Shown: positions 8,507-16,151 of the stretch, one piece after another | Layout of the letters: every line of letters begins with the position of its first letter | How positions within the stretch are numbered: position 1 is the stretch's first letter | DNA from: an uncultured Eubacteriales bacterium | GTDB lineage: Bacteria; Bacillota_A; Clostridia; Christensenellales; Aristaeellaceae | Assembly: GCA_902803675.1 (NCBI GenBank) | Contig: CADCQZ010000073.1 | Location: 1-40,413 of the forward strand | Direction: 5' to 3' | DNA: 40,413 nt | Translations under genes and position numbers: made by a program | The notes under the pieces: generated by a model | Databases searched by the model: none | What the model was told of the DNA's origin: nothing | Seen by the model: the letters and a program-made list of their open reading frames with translations, nothing else

Positions 8507-9952
8507 ATGCTTGTTCGCACCCGATTTGCCCCCAGCCCCACCGGTTTCATGCACCTTGGCGGGCTGAGGAGCGCTCTGTACGGTTACTTATTCGCCCGAA
8601 AAAACAACGGTTCTTTTATCCTGCGCATCGAGGATACGGACCAGGAAAGATACGTGGAAGGCGCCACGCAGGTGATCTATGACACACTGCGGGACTGCGG
8701 CATGGATTGGGATGAAGGCCCCGATGTGGGCGGTGATTACGGGCCTTATATCCAAAGTGAACGCAAAGCTCTGTATCTGCCCTACGCGAAGCAGCTCGTG
8801 GAATCCGGCCATGCCTATTACTGCTTCTGCACCAAAGAAGAGCTGGAAGAACGCCGCGAAGCGGCGGAAGCGCGGGGAGAGATCTTCAAGTACGACAAGC
8901 ACTGCCTGAACCTGTCCAAAGAAGAAGTCCAAAGGAAGCTGGATGCCGGGATCCCGTACGTGATCAGGCTGAACGCTCCCACGGAAGGCGAGACCTCCTA
9001 TCATGACGAGGTCTTCGGGGATATGACCTTTCCCAACGAATCCCTGGACGACATGATCCTGATCAAGCAGGACGGCATGCCGACCTACAATTTCGCCAAC
9101 GTCATCGATGACCATCTGATGAACATCACTCATGTGATGCGCGGCATGGAGTATCTGTCCTCCACACCTAAGTACAATCTGCTCTATAACGCCTTTGGCT
9201 GGGAGATCCCCAAATATATCCATATGCCTCCCGTCATGCGCGACGAGCACCATAAGCTTTCCAAGAGGGACGGGGACGCCTACTATTCCGATTTCATCGC
9301 GAAGGGGTTCCTGACAGAGGCTATCGTGAACTATCTGGCTCTTGTGGGCTGGAATCCCGGAACGGATCAGGAATTCTTTACCATGCAGGAACTGATCGAC
9401 GCGTTCGATATCCACAGGATCAATAAATCCCCCGGGATATTCGATCCCAATAAACTGGAATGGATGAACAGCCAGTATATCGCCAGGATGGACTTTGAAA
9501 AGTACCTGGCGATGGCGGCACCGTGGTTCGATAAAGTCCTTGCGGGAAGGAATATCGACTATCGGCGCCTGGCTGAACTGATGCAGAGCAGGACGGACAT
9601 TTTCAGCCGCATCCCCGAGAAGATCGCTTTCCTTGCCGAAATGCCCGATTATGACACGGCGATATTCTTCAATAAAAAGCAGAAGAGCGACGCTTCCGTC
9701 GCCCGGGAAGTGCTTCCCCGGCTTCTTCCCGTTCTTGAAGGGATCGGCGAATGGACCGAGCAGAATATCCACGACACCGTCCTCGGGAAGATCGCCGAGT
9801 GGGGGAGGAAGAACGGATCGGTCCTGTGGCCCATGCGTATCGCTATCTCGGGCCTTGAAAACACTCCGGGAGGAGCCTTTGAGATCGCATACCTCCTCGG
9901 AAAGGAAGAGACCCTGCGCCGGCTGGACAGATCCATCGCCAAACTGAATTAA
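8507..9952 (+). CDS. gltX: Glutamyl-tRNA synthetase
   Basis: Charges tRNA-Glu with glutamate. It is a 481-residue class I synthetase with RFAPSPTGFMHLGG at the N-terminus (HIGH-like HLGG at 16-19) and the second signature as KLSKR at 250-254; the length is normal for GluRS. The ATG at 8507 is preceded by AGGAGG at 8493-8498, which decides the start over an in-frame GTG at 8483. It follows glnS closely and probably shares its mRNA. Because a GlnRS is encoded next door, this enzyme is expected to discriminate, charging only tRNA-Glu (inference). The CxxC motif of zinc-binding GluRS is represented at most by CFC near residue 104, and I am not sure of zinc binding. Confidence 0.95.
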   Translation: MLVRTRFAPSPTGFMHLGGLRSALYGYLFARKNNGSFILRIEDTDQERYVEGATQVIYDTLRDCGMDWDEGPDVGGDYGPYIQSERKALYLPYAKQLVESGHAYYCFCTKEELEERREAAEARGEIFKYDKHCLNLSKEEVQRKLDAGIPYVIRLNAPTEGETSYHDEVFGDMTFPNESLDDMILIKQDGMPTYNFANVIDDHLMNITHVMRGMEYLSSTPKYNLLYNAFGWEIPKYIHMPPVMRDEHHKLSKRDGDAYYSDFIAKGFLTEAIVNYLALVGWNPGTDQEFFTMQELIDAFDIHRINKSPGIFDPNKLEWMNSQYIARMDFEKYLAMAAPWFDKVLAGRNIDYRRLAELMQSRTDIFSRIPEKIAFLAEMPDYDTAIFFNKKQKSDASVAREVLPRLLPVLEGIGEWTEQNIHDTVLGKIAEWGRKNGSVLWPMRIAISGLENTPGGAFEIAYLLGKEETLRRLDRSIAKLN

Positions 9953-9997
9953 AAGATGACCATATGAAAAACCGAAATAATTGAAAGGAGCGCATAT

Positions 9998-10228
9998 ATG
10001 AAATCCGTAACCATCAGGCTCAACTACGCGGAAGAAGTCAAGACCTTTGTCAACACGGTCAACCGTTATCCCTATGAAATGGACCTCCGCTCCGGCCGTC
10101 ACGTCGTCGACGCCAAATCGATCCTGGGCATTTTTTCACTGGACCTGAGCAAGCCGATCAGTCTGGACATCTATTCCGATGATTGTGATGCCCTGATCCA
10201 GGATATCCAGCAATTTGTGGATCAATAA
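9998..10228 (+). CDS. HPr-like protein lacking the phosphocarrier histidine
   Basis: This 76-residue protein aligns with HPr of the sugar phosphotransferase system over its second half: DAKSILGIFSLDLSKP matches the HPr segment KSIMGVMSLGIAKG around regulatory Ser46, here Ser41. The segment that carries His15 (IHARPA in Bacillus HPr) is absent, as the sequence runs NYAEEVKTFVNTVNRYP with no histidine. It therefore cannot act as a PTS phosphate carrier in the usual way. The retained Ser site suggests a regulatory role similar to Crh, which also lost His15 (inference). A good AAAGGAG site precedes the ATG by 7 bases. It lies 45 bases after gltX and 39 before the DUF212 gene, within the same apparent operon. 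Confidence 0.8.
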   Translation: MKSVTIRLNYAEEVKTFVNTVNRYPYEMDLRSGRHVVDAKSILGIFSLDLSKPISLDIYSDDCDALIQDIQQFVDQ

Positions 10229-10267
10229 CATTTCTGATTTCTCTGTTCGGAAAAGGGAGCGGTCGGT

Positions 10268-10720
10268 ATGCGCTTTTTCTCAGAGCTGTTTCAGAACAAG
10301 ACCCTGTTCTGTGTATCGACGGCCTGGTTCGTCGCTCAGGCCATCAAGATACTGATACAGGGGATCAGGGATAAGGACTGGAGCTTCAGATACTTCTTCA
10401 ATTCCGGAGGCATGCCGTCCTCGCACAGCGCTTCCGTGGCGGCGCTGGCTGTGATGGTCGGGTACTGCGAGGGTTATGATTCTCCTGTTTTCGCCGCAAG
10501 CGTCCTGATGATGTTCATCGTGATGTATGACGCTGCCGGTGTCCGGCGCGAAACAGGCCGGCAGGGAAAGGCCCTGAACAGTCTGGCGGATTTTTTCAAG
10601 CTCGAGGATGAACTGATCCCGGCGAAAGGATTGAAGGAGCAGGTGGGCCATTCTCCTCTGCAGGTCATTGCCGGAGGGCTTCTCGGCGTGCTCTGCGCCG
10701 TACTTTTCATCATTTTCTGA
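10268..10720 (+). CDS. Divergent PAP2-family membrane protein (DUF212/YuiD-like)
   Basis: A 150-residue membrane protein of the DUF212 family, distantly related to PAP2 acid phosphatases and vanadium haloperoxidases. The family signature is clear: GGMPSSHSASVAALA around residues 44-58, YDAAGVRRETGRQGKALN in the middle, and GHSPLQVIAGGLLG before a hydrophobic C-terminus. Hydrophobic stretches at about 16-30, 52-66, 72-90 and 128-150 suggest several membrane segments. The substrate is unknown; a lipid phosphate or pyrophosphate is possible. GGAGCGG precedes the ATG. It sits between the HPr-like and E2-like genes, with gaps of 39 and 23 bases. Confidence 0.85.
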   Translation: MRFFSELFQNKTLFCVSTAWFVAQAIKILIQGIRDKDWSFRYFFNSGGMPSSHSASVAALAVMVGYCEGYDSPVFAASVLMMFIVMYDAAGVRRETGRQGKALNSLADFFKLEDELIPAKGLKEQVGHSPLQVIAGGLLGVLCAVLFIIF

Positions 10721-10743
10721 TCAATGATCACGGAGGATGCGTT

Positions 10744-11640
10744 ATGTTTGGTTTCAGGCCGGATGGAAGAAGGATCGGCGATATCGATCCCATCGTAAAG
10801 ATCACGCCCTATCTGATGCCGATGCGCTGTGATGCCATGGTGTTCCTTCAGCATAAAGTGGATTTCGAAATGCTGACCCGCTATATCGCAGAACAATCCG
10901 AGAAAGGCGAAAAGATCACTTACATGCAGATCATCATCGCCGCTTTCGTCAGGGCGATCAGCCAGCATCCCGAAGTGAACCGTTACATCATGAACAAGCA
11001 GTATTACAGCCGCAACAACTGTACGGTCTCCTTTACGCTGCTCAAAAACCCCAAAAACGCCGATGACGGCGAAACGACGGTAAAGATCAAATTCGATCCC
11101 ACGGATACCCTGTATGACGTTCGGGACCGTATGAATCTCGCGGTGGAAGAAAACCGCGGTGTCGGCCATATGAACTTTGAGGACAAGCTCGTAAAAGTTG
11201 TTTTTTCCATCCCGCTCCTGCCGCAGATCATCGTGGGTCTCGTGCGCCTGCTCGACAGATACGGGCTTTGTCCCGGAGCGCTGCTTGACAGCCTTCCGTT
11301 CCACACCAGCATGTTCATTACGAACAACGCATCCATCGGCCTGCATCACGTCAATCATCACATCTATAACTTCGGTTCCACCAGCATGTTTTTCGGCATG
11401 GGCACTGTGGAAAAAATAGCCGTTGTGGAAAAAGGGCAGGCCAGGATGAAGCGTTACCTGCCCATCGGTATCACTGTCGATGAGCGCATCACTTCTGGTG
11501 CGCACTTCGCCCGGTTCTTCACGACGATGAACCGTCTGCTCAACGATCCGGCGGCCCTGGAGACCCCTCCGGAAAAAGTCCTGTTTGATCCTAAAGTCAC
11601 CTATCAGGTCCCCAAACCCGAAAAAAGATCAGAAGTGTAA
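10744..11640 (+). CDS. Stand-alone E2 acyltransferase-fold protein without the catalytic histidine
   Basis: The 298 residues resemble the catalytic domain of 2-oxo acid dehydrogenase E2 subunits and chloramphenicol acetyltransferase. Matching parts are ITYMQIIIAAFVRAISQHPE, the TSMFITNNASIG strand, GMGTVEKIAVV, and the last motif ITVDERITSGAHFARFF. In true E2 enzymes the last motif is DHRxxDG with the catalytic His; here it is DERITSG (246-252), so His is Glu and Asp is Ser. There is no lipoyl or E1/E3-binding domain, and no E1 or E3 gene nearby. It is probably not a pyruvate-dehydrogenase-type enzyme; it may be an acyltransferase with another mechanism or a non-catalytic binder. The ATG is preceded by GGAGG. 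The gaps to its neighbours (23 and 12 bases) support one transcript. Confidence 0.75.
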   Translation: MFGFRPDGRRIGDIDPIVKITPYLMPMRCDAMVFLQHKVDFEMLTRYIAEQSEKGEKITYMQIIIAAFVRAISQHPEVNRYIMNKQYYSRNNCTVSFTLLKNPKNADDGETTVKIKFDPTDTLYDVRDRMNLAVEENRGVGHMNFEDKLVKVVFSIPLLPQIIVGLVRLLDRYGLCPGALLDSLPFHTSMFITNNASIGLHHVNHHIYNFGSTSMFFGMGTVEKIAVVEKGQARMKRYLPIGITVDERITSGAHFARFFTTMNRLLNDPAALETPPEKVLFDPKVTYQVPKPEKRSEV

Positions 11641-11652
11641 CGGAGGTCTGTC

Positions 11653-13425
11653 ATGGAAGCTTATCAGAAAGCTGCATTGGATTTCATTCAGAATGAAGGC
11701 CAGTTTCATCTGGGCGGTATTCCCACGGAACAGTCCAACCCGATCACCCGCGGATTGAGCGGAAAGATCAAAAAAAGCACCGCGGACGGCGTCAGGATGA
11801 TCTTCGAGGCGGACCGGATGATCCCCGAAGTCTCTGAAAAGATCTTCAGGAGCGATGAGTTCGGCCTCCTTATGAAAGATATACGCCGCTGCATGGAGGA
11901 CGGTCATCGGGTCCATTTCTCTTCGGTCGGCGCGAGCGGACGCATGGCTCTTCAGCTCGATTCTTTCTGGCGTATGTTCTGGCAGGAACTGATCCCCAAG
12001 CTTCCGTGGCGCGCGGAAGAATTCCAGAAGCTCGCCGCCTGCACCAACAGTTTTATGACAGGCGGAGACCGTGCCTGCGTGCGCTCGGTCGAGAATTATG
12101 AGGACTACCAGACCTTCGGCGCGCAGCAGACAGTGGACAGCGGCGCGGTCCCAGGAGACGTCATGGTCGTTCTGGCCGAATGCGGCCTTTCATCCAGCAC
12201 GATCGGATCGGCTGTCAAGGCTGACGATATGGGGATCTCGACCTACTACTTTTACTACAATCCCAAGGATATCCTGTGCCGGTACCTTGAGAGAGCGCGT
12301 AAAGTATTCTCTCATGAAAACATCAAGTTTATCCCGATGTTTGCGGGCAACATGGCTGTCGCGGGTTCCACCCGCATGCAGGTGACCACGATCGAGCTTC
12401 TGCTCGCCGGCGCCGCGCTTGAAGCTTCTGCAATGGGCTATCTCAGGGATCACCTTTCTCCCGATGAGCTTCGGGTGATCGGAGCGGGCGCTTTCGAACC
12501 CGTCGAATACAGCGCCCTGTTCTCCTCCCTCAGTGAACAGCTCAAGAGCCGGGAAGCCCTGGACGGCATTTCCAAAGCGATCGAGATCGAGACCGAGACC
12601 TATACCCGGAAGGGCCTTATCACTTACTGCACGCACAGCTACCTTCAGGATATCCTCACGGATACGACCGAGCGCCAGCCCACTTTCACGCTGCCGCCTT
12701 TCAGGACGAATGACGATCATGTCAGCCCGCTGTCCTGGGCTTATGCGAAGGATCCGCTCTATCCCTCATCTGTCGCCTGGAGCCACATCATCAGACGGCC
12801 GCTCAAAGGGATCGAATGGAGCAGGGAAGATTACATCAGGCTGGGAGCCAGCGACAGCATCGTCGATAATCCCCCGAAGATCGGCGATGACGCCTTACTC
12901 AAATACGATATCGGCAGTGAAGATGATCCCTCCAGATACAGCCAGCATCCTTCCGGACTGATGCTCGTGGATGTTGACGGGCTCAGCGCAGGTGACGGAT
13001 GTGTGCGTTGGTTCAACGAAAACAGGGCCAAATTTGACCGGGGCATCGTTTTCCGTCTTGGCAGGATCCCGGAAGAAGCCATTGAAGCGGGGGAGATCAG
13101 GGTGCCCATCGATATGCCCCATACCCTGATGGATATCATGACGCATGTCATGGTCAAGCTCGTATTCAACGCCCTTTCTACCGGCACCATGGCGAAAATG
13201 GGCCGCATCTGGAGCAACTGGATGATCCAGGTGCTGCCTACGAACAAAAAACTGATCGACCGTTCGACTCGGATCATCGCAGAGCTTGCTCATGTCCCGT
13301 ACGAGCGGGCCTGTGAGGAGTTTTTCAAGAGTTATCTGGGAAGATCGCCGGAAGAGGAGTACCGTGAAAGCTATGTGGTCGAAAGTCTGAGACGGCTGGG
13401 CGTCGATCCCGATGCCGACGATTGA
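11653..13425 (+). CDS. Double-SIS protein related to MurNAc-6-P etherase (MurQ) and glucokinase regulatory protein
   Basis: The protein has 590 residues, about twice MurQ (about 300) and close to the animal glucokinase regulatory protein, which is a two-SIS relative. The N-terminal part matches MurQ: HLGGIPTEQSNPITRGLS at 19-36, the sugar-phosphate loop SSVGASGRM at 90-98, and RSVENYEDY at 144-152. The C-terminal part again matches MurQ: LSTGTMAKMGRIWSNWMI and LPTNKKLIDRSTRII. The MurQ catalytic Glu that follows LDAS (E. coli Glu83) appears lost, since LDSFW is found here; the other catalytic Glu (E. coli Glu114) seems kept as Glu150. It could be a sugar-phosphate sensor, an isomerase or an altered etherase; I cannot choose. 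GGAGG precedes the ATG. It is the last gene of the operon, with a terminator 27 bases downstream. Confidence 0.8.
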   Translation: MEAYQKAALDFIQNEGQFHLGGIPTEQSNPITRGLSGKIKKSTADGVRMIFEADRMIPEVSEKIFRSDEFGLLMKDIRRCMEDGHRVHFSSVGASGRMALQLDSFWRMFWQELIPKLPWRAEEFQKLAACTNSFMTGGDRACVRSVENYEDYQTFGAQQTVDSGAVPGDVMVVLAECGLSSSTIGSAVKADDMGISTYYFYYNPKDILCRYLERARKVFSHENIKFIPMFAGNMAVAGSTRMQVTTIELLLAGAALEASAMGYLRDHLSPDELRVIGAGAFEPVEYSALFSSLSEQLKSREALDGISKAIEIETETYTRKGLITYCTHSYLQDILTDTTERQPTFTLPPFRTNDDHVSPLSWAYAKDPLYPSSVAWSHIIRRPLKGIEWSREDYIRLGASDSIVDNPPKIGDDALLKYDIGSEDDPSRYSQHPSGLMLVDVDGLSAGDGCVRWFNENRAKFDRGIVFRLGRIPEEAIEAGEIRVPIDMPHTLMDIMTHVMVKLVFNALSTGTMAKMGRIWSNWMIQVLPTNKKLIDRSTRIIAELAHVPYERACEEFFKSYLGRSPEEEYRESYVVESLRRLGVDPDADD

Positions 13426-13451
13426 CCGCGGCTCGATCCTGTTGATGCGTC

Positions 13452-13482
13452 AGCAGCCCGTATTCAGCGGGCTGCTTTTTTT
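13452..13482 (+). terminator. Intrinsic terminator of the glnS operon
   Basis: Stem AGCAGCCCG (13452-13460) with CGGGCTGCT (13468-13476), a 7-base loop, then seven T. It closes the transcription unit that begins at the glnS promoter. Confidence 0.95.
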
Positions 13483-13505
13483 GAACAAAATAATAAAAAA
13501 AACAC

Positions 13506-13534
13506 TTGCATTTATCAATTAAAAGTGGTAGTAT
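13506..13534 (+). promoter_or_regulatory. Promoter of the tRNA pair
   Basis: TTGCAT at 13506-13511, a 17-base spacer and TAGTAT at 13529-13534, 22 bases before the first tRNA nucleotide. Its position between a terminator and the tRNAs supports the call. Confidence 0.7.
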
Positions 13535-13556
13535 AGCAAATGCCGCAAGGCACCAT

Positions 13557-13633
13557 GCGCCCTTAGCTCAGCTGGATAGAGTGTTTGACTACGAATCAAA
13601 AGGCCGAGGGTTCGAATCCCCCAGGGCGCGCCA
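13557..13633 (+). tRNA. tRNA-Arg(ACG)
   Basis: 77 nt with encoded CCA. Acceptor arms GCGCCCT and AGGGCGC pair fully. The anticodon stem TTTGA/TCAAA encloses loop CTACGAA, with anticodon ACG at 13591-13593, which is normally edited to ICG by TadA. T-loop TTCGAAT is intact. The T-stem GAGGG/CCCCC has one A-C mismatch at the second pair. Confidence 0.95.
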
Positions 13634-13658
13634 ATCTCCTGAGTTAACACTCAGGGAT

Positions 13659-13734
13659 GGGGCATTAGCACAGTTGGTAGCGCGCGACATTCGCATTGTC
13701 GAGGTCAGCGGTTCGAATCCGCTATGCTCCACCA
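13659..13734 (+). tRNA. tRNA-Ala(CGC)
   Basis: 76 nt with encoded CCA. Acceptor arms GGGGCAT and ATGCTCC pair with a G-U at the third position, the G3-U70 identity element of alanine tRNAs. The anticodon stem CGACA/TGTCG encloses TTCGCAT, with anticodon CGC at 13692-13694. T-arm AGCGG-TTCGAAT-CCGCT is perfect. It lies 25 bases after tRNA-Arg on the same transcript. Confidence 0.95.
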
Positions 13735-13737
13735 CTG

Positions 13738-13771
13738 AAAGTCCTGTCATGAAAATGACCAGGGCTTTTTT
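13738..13771 (+). terminator. Intrinsic terminator of the tRNA unit
   Basis: Imperfect hairpin AGTCCTG-TCAT / ATGACCAGGGCT around a GAAA-type loop, followed by six T at 13766-13771. It begins 4 bases after the tRNA-Ala CCA. Confidence 0.85.
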
Positions 13772-13826
13772 GTTTGCCCGACTGAAGGCTCATGATATCC
13801 CGACCTTGCCGATCCCGACGATATTT

Positions 13827-13900
13827 GGTCACGGTCCTAATCATCTTGACACAAGTCGTTCACTCGCGGTATATTGAAATGTACTATACCGGGTCACGGT
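13827..13900. repeat. 9-bp direct repeats bracketing the polysaccharide-cluster promoter
   Basis: GGTCACGGT occurs at 13827-13835 and again at 13892-13900, 65 bases apart. One copy is upstream of the -35 and the other is downstream of the expected start point. They may be regulator sites. The downstream copy overlaps a 7-bp stem CCGGGTC/GACCCGG (13889-13895 and 13922-13928) in the leader. Confidence 0.5.
13846..13875 (+). promoter_or_regulatory. Promoter of the polysaccharide gene cluster
   Basis: A perfect TTGACA at 13846-13851, an 18-base spacer and TATATT at 13870-13875. The leader to the first gene is about 80 bases. Confidence 0.7.
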
Positions 13901-13964
13901 TTGATCTGTTTATGTTCAGAAGACCCGGAAACCTTCTGATCGTTTATTGCGGGAGAAACTTCAA

Positions 13965-15215
13965 ATGAAACCGATACTGAAGATCGCGTCATCGGACAGG
14001 AAATCCGTCATATGCGACTATCTCATGTGGCTGCTCACCGCGGCGCTGATGATCTCTTTCGTCGTATTTGAGCGCTATTCATGGTGTACCTATGTATACA
14101 TGGGCATCCTGGCCGCTTCGGTGATCGTGTTCATTTATCAAAACGGTCTTCACATACGCTTTTCCCTGGATAAATACCATCTTTTCACAGGTTTATTCGC
14201 GGCCTACTGCCTTCTCTCCATGCTCTGGTCGCAGGATCGCGGCCTGACGATGACGATATTCAAATCGATCGTGAAGTCGATTTTGACGATGTGGTTCTTT
14301 TATCTTCATTATCAGAAAAAGACCGATGTCAAAGGGCTGCTGAACATCGTTTTTATCGCCGGCGCCGTGATCGCGGCTTATGCCATCACCCGGTACGGGT
14401 GGCCGAAGATCTGGAAAGTGCTGACCGCGGGAAAAAGGCTGAAAAACAATTTTACGAACCGGAATACCATCGGGGTCATGAGCGCGTTGACTCTGGTGAT
14501 CGTGTTCTCCCGTCTTCTGAACAGGAAGCCGTCGTTCTTTATGCTCCTCGCGCTTCCCTGTATCCCCATGGCCATCGCTTCCGGAAGCAGAAAAACATCC
14601 GCGATACTGGCTGTCGGTTTTGTGATGGTCATCCTGATAAGGATCATTCGGAAAAGCCCCGACCCCAAGAGAACGATCATCCGTATCTTTTCCGTCATCA
14701 TTCTTTTGGCCGTCATCGGATATATCATCGTATCCCTTCCGATCATGAGGTCACTGGTCCGGCCGGTCGAACATTTGATCAATTATTTCACCGGGGAGGG
14801 GAAGACCGACAAATCAACGACCCGAAGGATGAATTATTTCGATATCGGATTTCAGCAGTTTTTAAAAACGCCCATCCTCGGGGTCGGCATCGGGAACTCA
14901 CCTTTGGTGATCGGTGCCGACACATACCTTCACGCCAATTACGTCGAGCTTCTCGCGTGCGGCGGTCTCATCGGCTTTCTGGTCTATTATGCTCCTTACA
15001 TCTATCTGATCATACGATCTGTCAAACTGCGCAGGTATGATCATGACGAACATGATCTGTGCTTTGTTCTGCTCATTTTGGTGCTGATCACCGATCTGGG
15101 CCAGGTATCTTACTATTCAAAAGAAACTTACTTTTACCTGATGCTGTTTTTCCTGCATCTAAGAAACCTGGAAAATCACGCTGCGCGATCAGAGGGTGCT
15201 GACCTGAATGCCTGA
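13965..15215 (+). CDS. O-antigen ligase/polymerase-like membrane protein
   Basis: A 416-residue multi-spanning membrane protein of the O-antigen ligase/Wzy polymerase type. Hydrophobic segments are spread over the whole length, starting at about residues 24-40 and ending at about 385-405. The family region is visible as KNNFTNRNTIGVMSALTLVI and TPILGVGIGNSP...HANYVELLACGGLIGFLVYY, with the His and Glu of the conserved periplasmic loop. In a Gram-positive cell it most likely polymerises or transfers lipid-linked glycan on the outer face of the membrane. The ATG at 13965 is preceded by GGGAGAA; the frame is open 18 bases further upstream from a TTG. It overlaps the next gene by 8 bases, which indicates translational coupling with the ATP-grasp gene. 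It is the first gene after the cluster promoter. Confidence 0.8.
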   Translation: MKPILKIASSDRKSVICDYLMWLLTAALMISFVVFERYSWCTYVYMGILAASVIVFIYQNGLHIRFSLDKYHLFTGLFAAYCLLSMLWSQDRGLTMTIFKSIVKSILTMWFFYLHYQKKTDVKGLLNIVFIAGAVIAAYAITRYGWPKIWKVLTAGKRLKNNFTNRNTIGVMSALTLVIVFSRLLNRKPSFFMLLALPCIPMAIASGSRKTSAILAVGFVMVILIRIIRKSPDPKRTIIRIFSVIILLAVIGYIIVSLPIMRSLVRPVEHLINYFTGEGKTDKSTTRRMNYFDIGFQQFLKTPILGVGIGNSPLVIGADTYLHANYVELLACGGLIGFLVYYAPYIYLIIRSVKLRRYDHDEHDLCFVLLILVLITDLGQVSYYSKETYFYLMLFFLHLRNLENHAARSEGADLNA

Positions 15216-16143
15216 TCTGAAAAGAAAGCTTAAAAAAGCCCTGAGCCGTCCGGCAGCGACTTTCGTCCATGTTCTCGGTTTCGAGAGGACGAAATTCATC
15301 CCGGACCGGCTGTATCTTCGATTGGAATTCAAATACAGGACCGGCAGAAAGCTCGATCTTACCAAACCCGAGACTTTCAATGAAAAGCTTCAGTGGCTGA
15401 AACTGCATGACCGCAGAGACGTATATACCGTCATGGTGGATAAATACCTGGTCCGTTCCTATGTCGGGAAGAAGATCGGTGAAAAGTACCTCGTTCCCTT
15501 TCTCGGGGTATGGGATGACCCTGATGATATCGATTTCTCGGCCCTGCCGGATCAGTTCGTCCTCAAATGCAACCATAATTCAGGCACCGGCATGTGTATC
15601 TGCAGGGATAAAAGCCGGATCGACGAACATAGAGTCAGAGAGGATCTCAGGCGCGGCCTGAAAGAAAACTTCTTTTATCTCGGCCGGGAATGGCCTTATA
15701 AGCACGTTCCGAGAAAGATCATCGGTGAAAAATAGCTGACAAACGGATCCGGCGAAGGCCTGAAGGATTATAAAGTATTGTGTTTTCACGGGGAACCAAA
15801 GCTCATAGAGCTTCACATGGGGCGGTTCACGGATCATCAAACACAGGATTTTTATGACACACAGTGGCACAAGACATCCATATCAATGGCCAGAGTGTCT
15901 CATTTCAAGGTTTCCGATTCCGTCGAACCCAAGCCGGCCGCTTTGGATGAAATGCTCCGGCTTTCCCGTATCCTCGCGGAGGGGATACCTCATGTCCGGG
16001 TGGACTGGTACATCGTCCGTGACCAACTGTACTTCGGGGAATTGACGTTTTATGACGGATCCGGTTTTGACGTTTATGATGATCCCGCGGATGATCTTAT
16101 GATCGGCAGCTGGCTCACGCTTCCGTTTGAGCTGGTCCGGTGA
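15208..16143 (+). pseudogene. TupA-like ATP-grasp gene interrupted by one in-frame TAG
   Basis: The two halves lie in the same frame: 15208-15735 gives 175 residues ending RKIIGEK, TAG is at 15733-15735, and 15736-16143 continues for 135 residues as LTNGSGEGLKDYKVLCFHG. Joined, they make a typical TupA-like ATP-grasp protein of about 311 residues, with the nucleotide-binding part (FVLKCNHNSGTGM) before the stop and the metal-binding part (YFGELTFYDGSGF) after it. Homologues as I recall them read EKYL here, so the TAG probably replaces a Tyr codon by one base change. TupA relatives add amino acids to cell-wall or capsule polymers. TAG ends other genes in this window, so general recoding is unlikely. 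Most likely a recent nonsense mutation or a base-call error; a functional short protein is unlikely because both halves form the active site. Confidence 0.85.
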
Positions 16144-16151
16144 GCCAGGCC

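Noticed and set aside
8588..10102. 504-codon open frame on the minus strand across gltX
   Set aside because: It lies antisense to a well-recognised gltX, matches no family I know and has no ribosome site; it is a codon-bias shadow. The same holds for the long minus-strand frames inside the surface-protein repeats (704-1615, 1733-2473 and 3437-4252).
13506..13877. Open frame of 123 codons over the tRNA region
   Set aside because: It runs through a promoter, both tRNA genes and a terminator; it is not a coding gene.
15733..15735. TAG read as sense (recoded amber or pyrrolysine) across the genome
   Set aside because: TAG ends priA (26614-26616), the family 2 glycosyltransferase (17971-17973) and rnhA (35975-35977) at the natural C-termini of those families. 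No suppressor tRNA is visible in the window.
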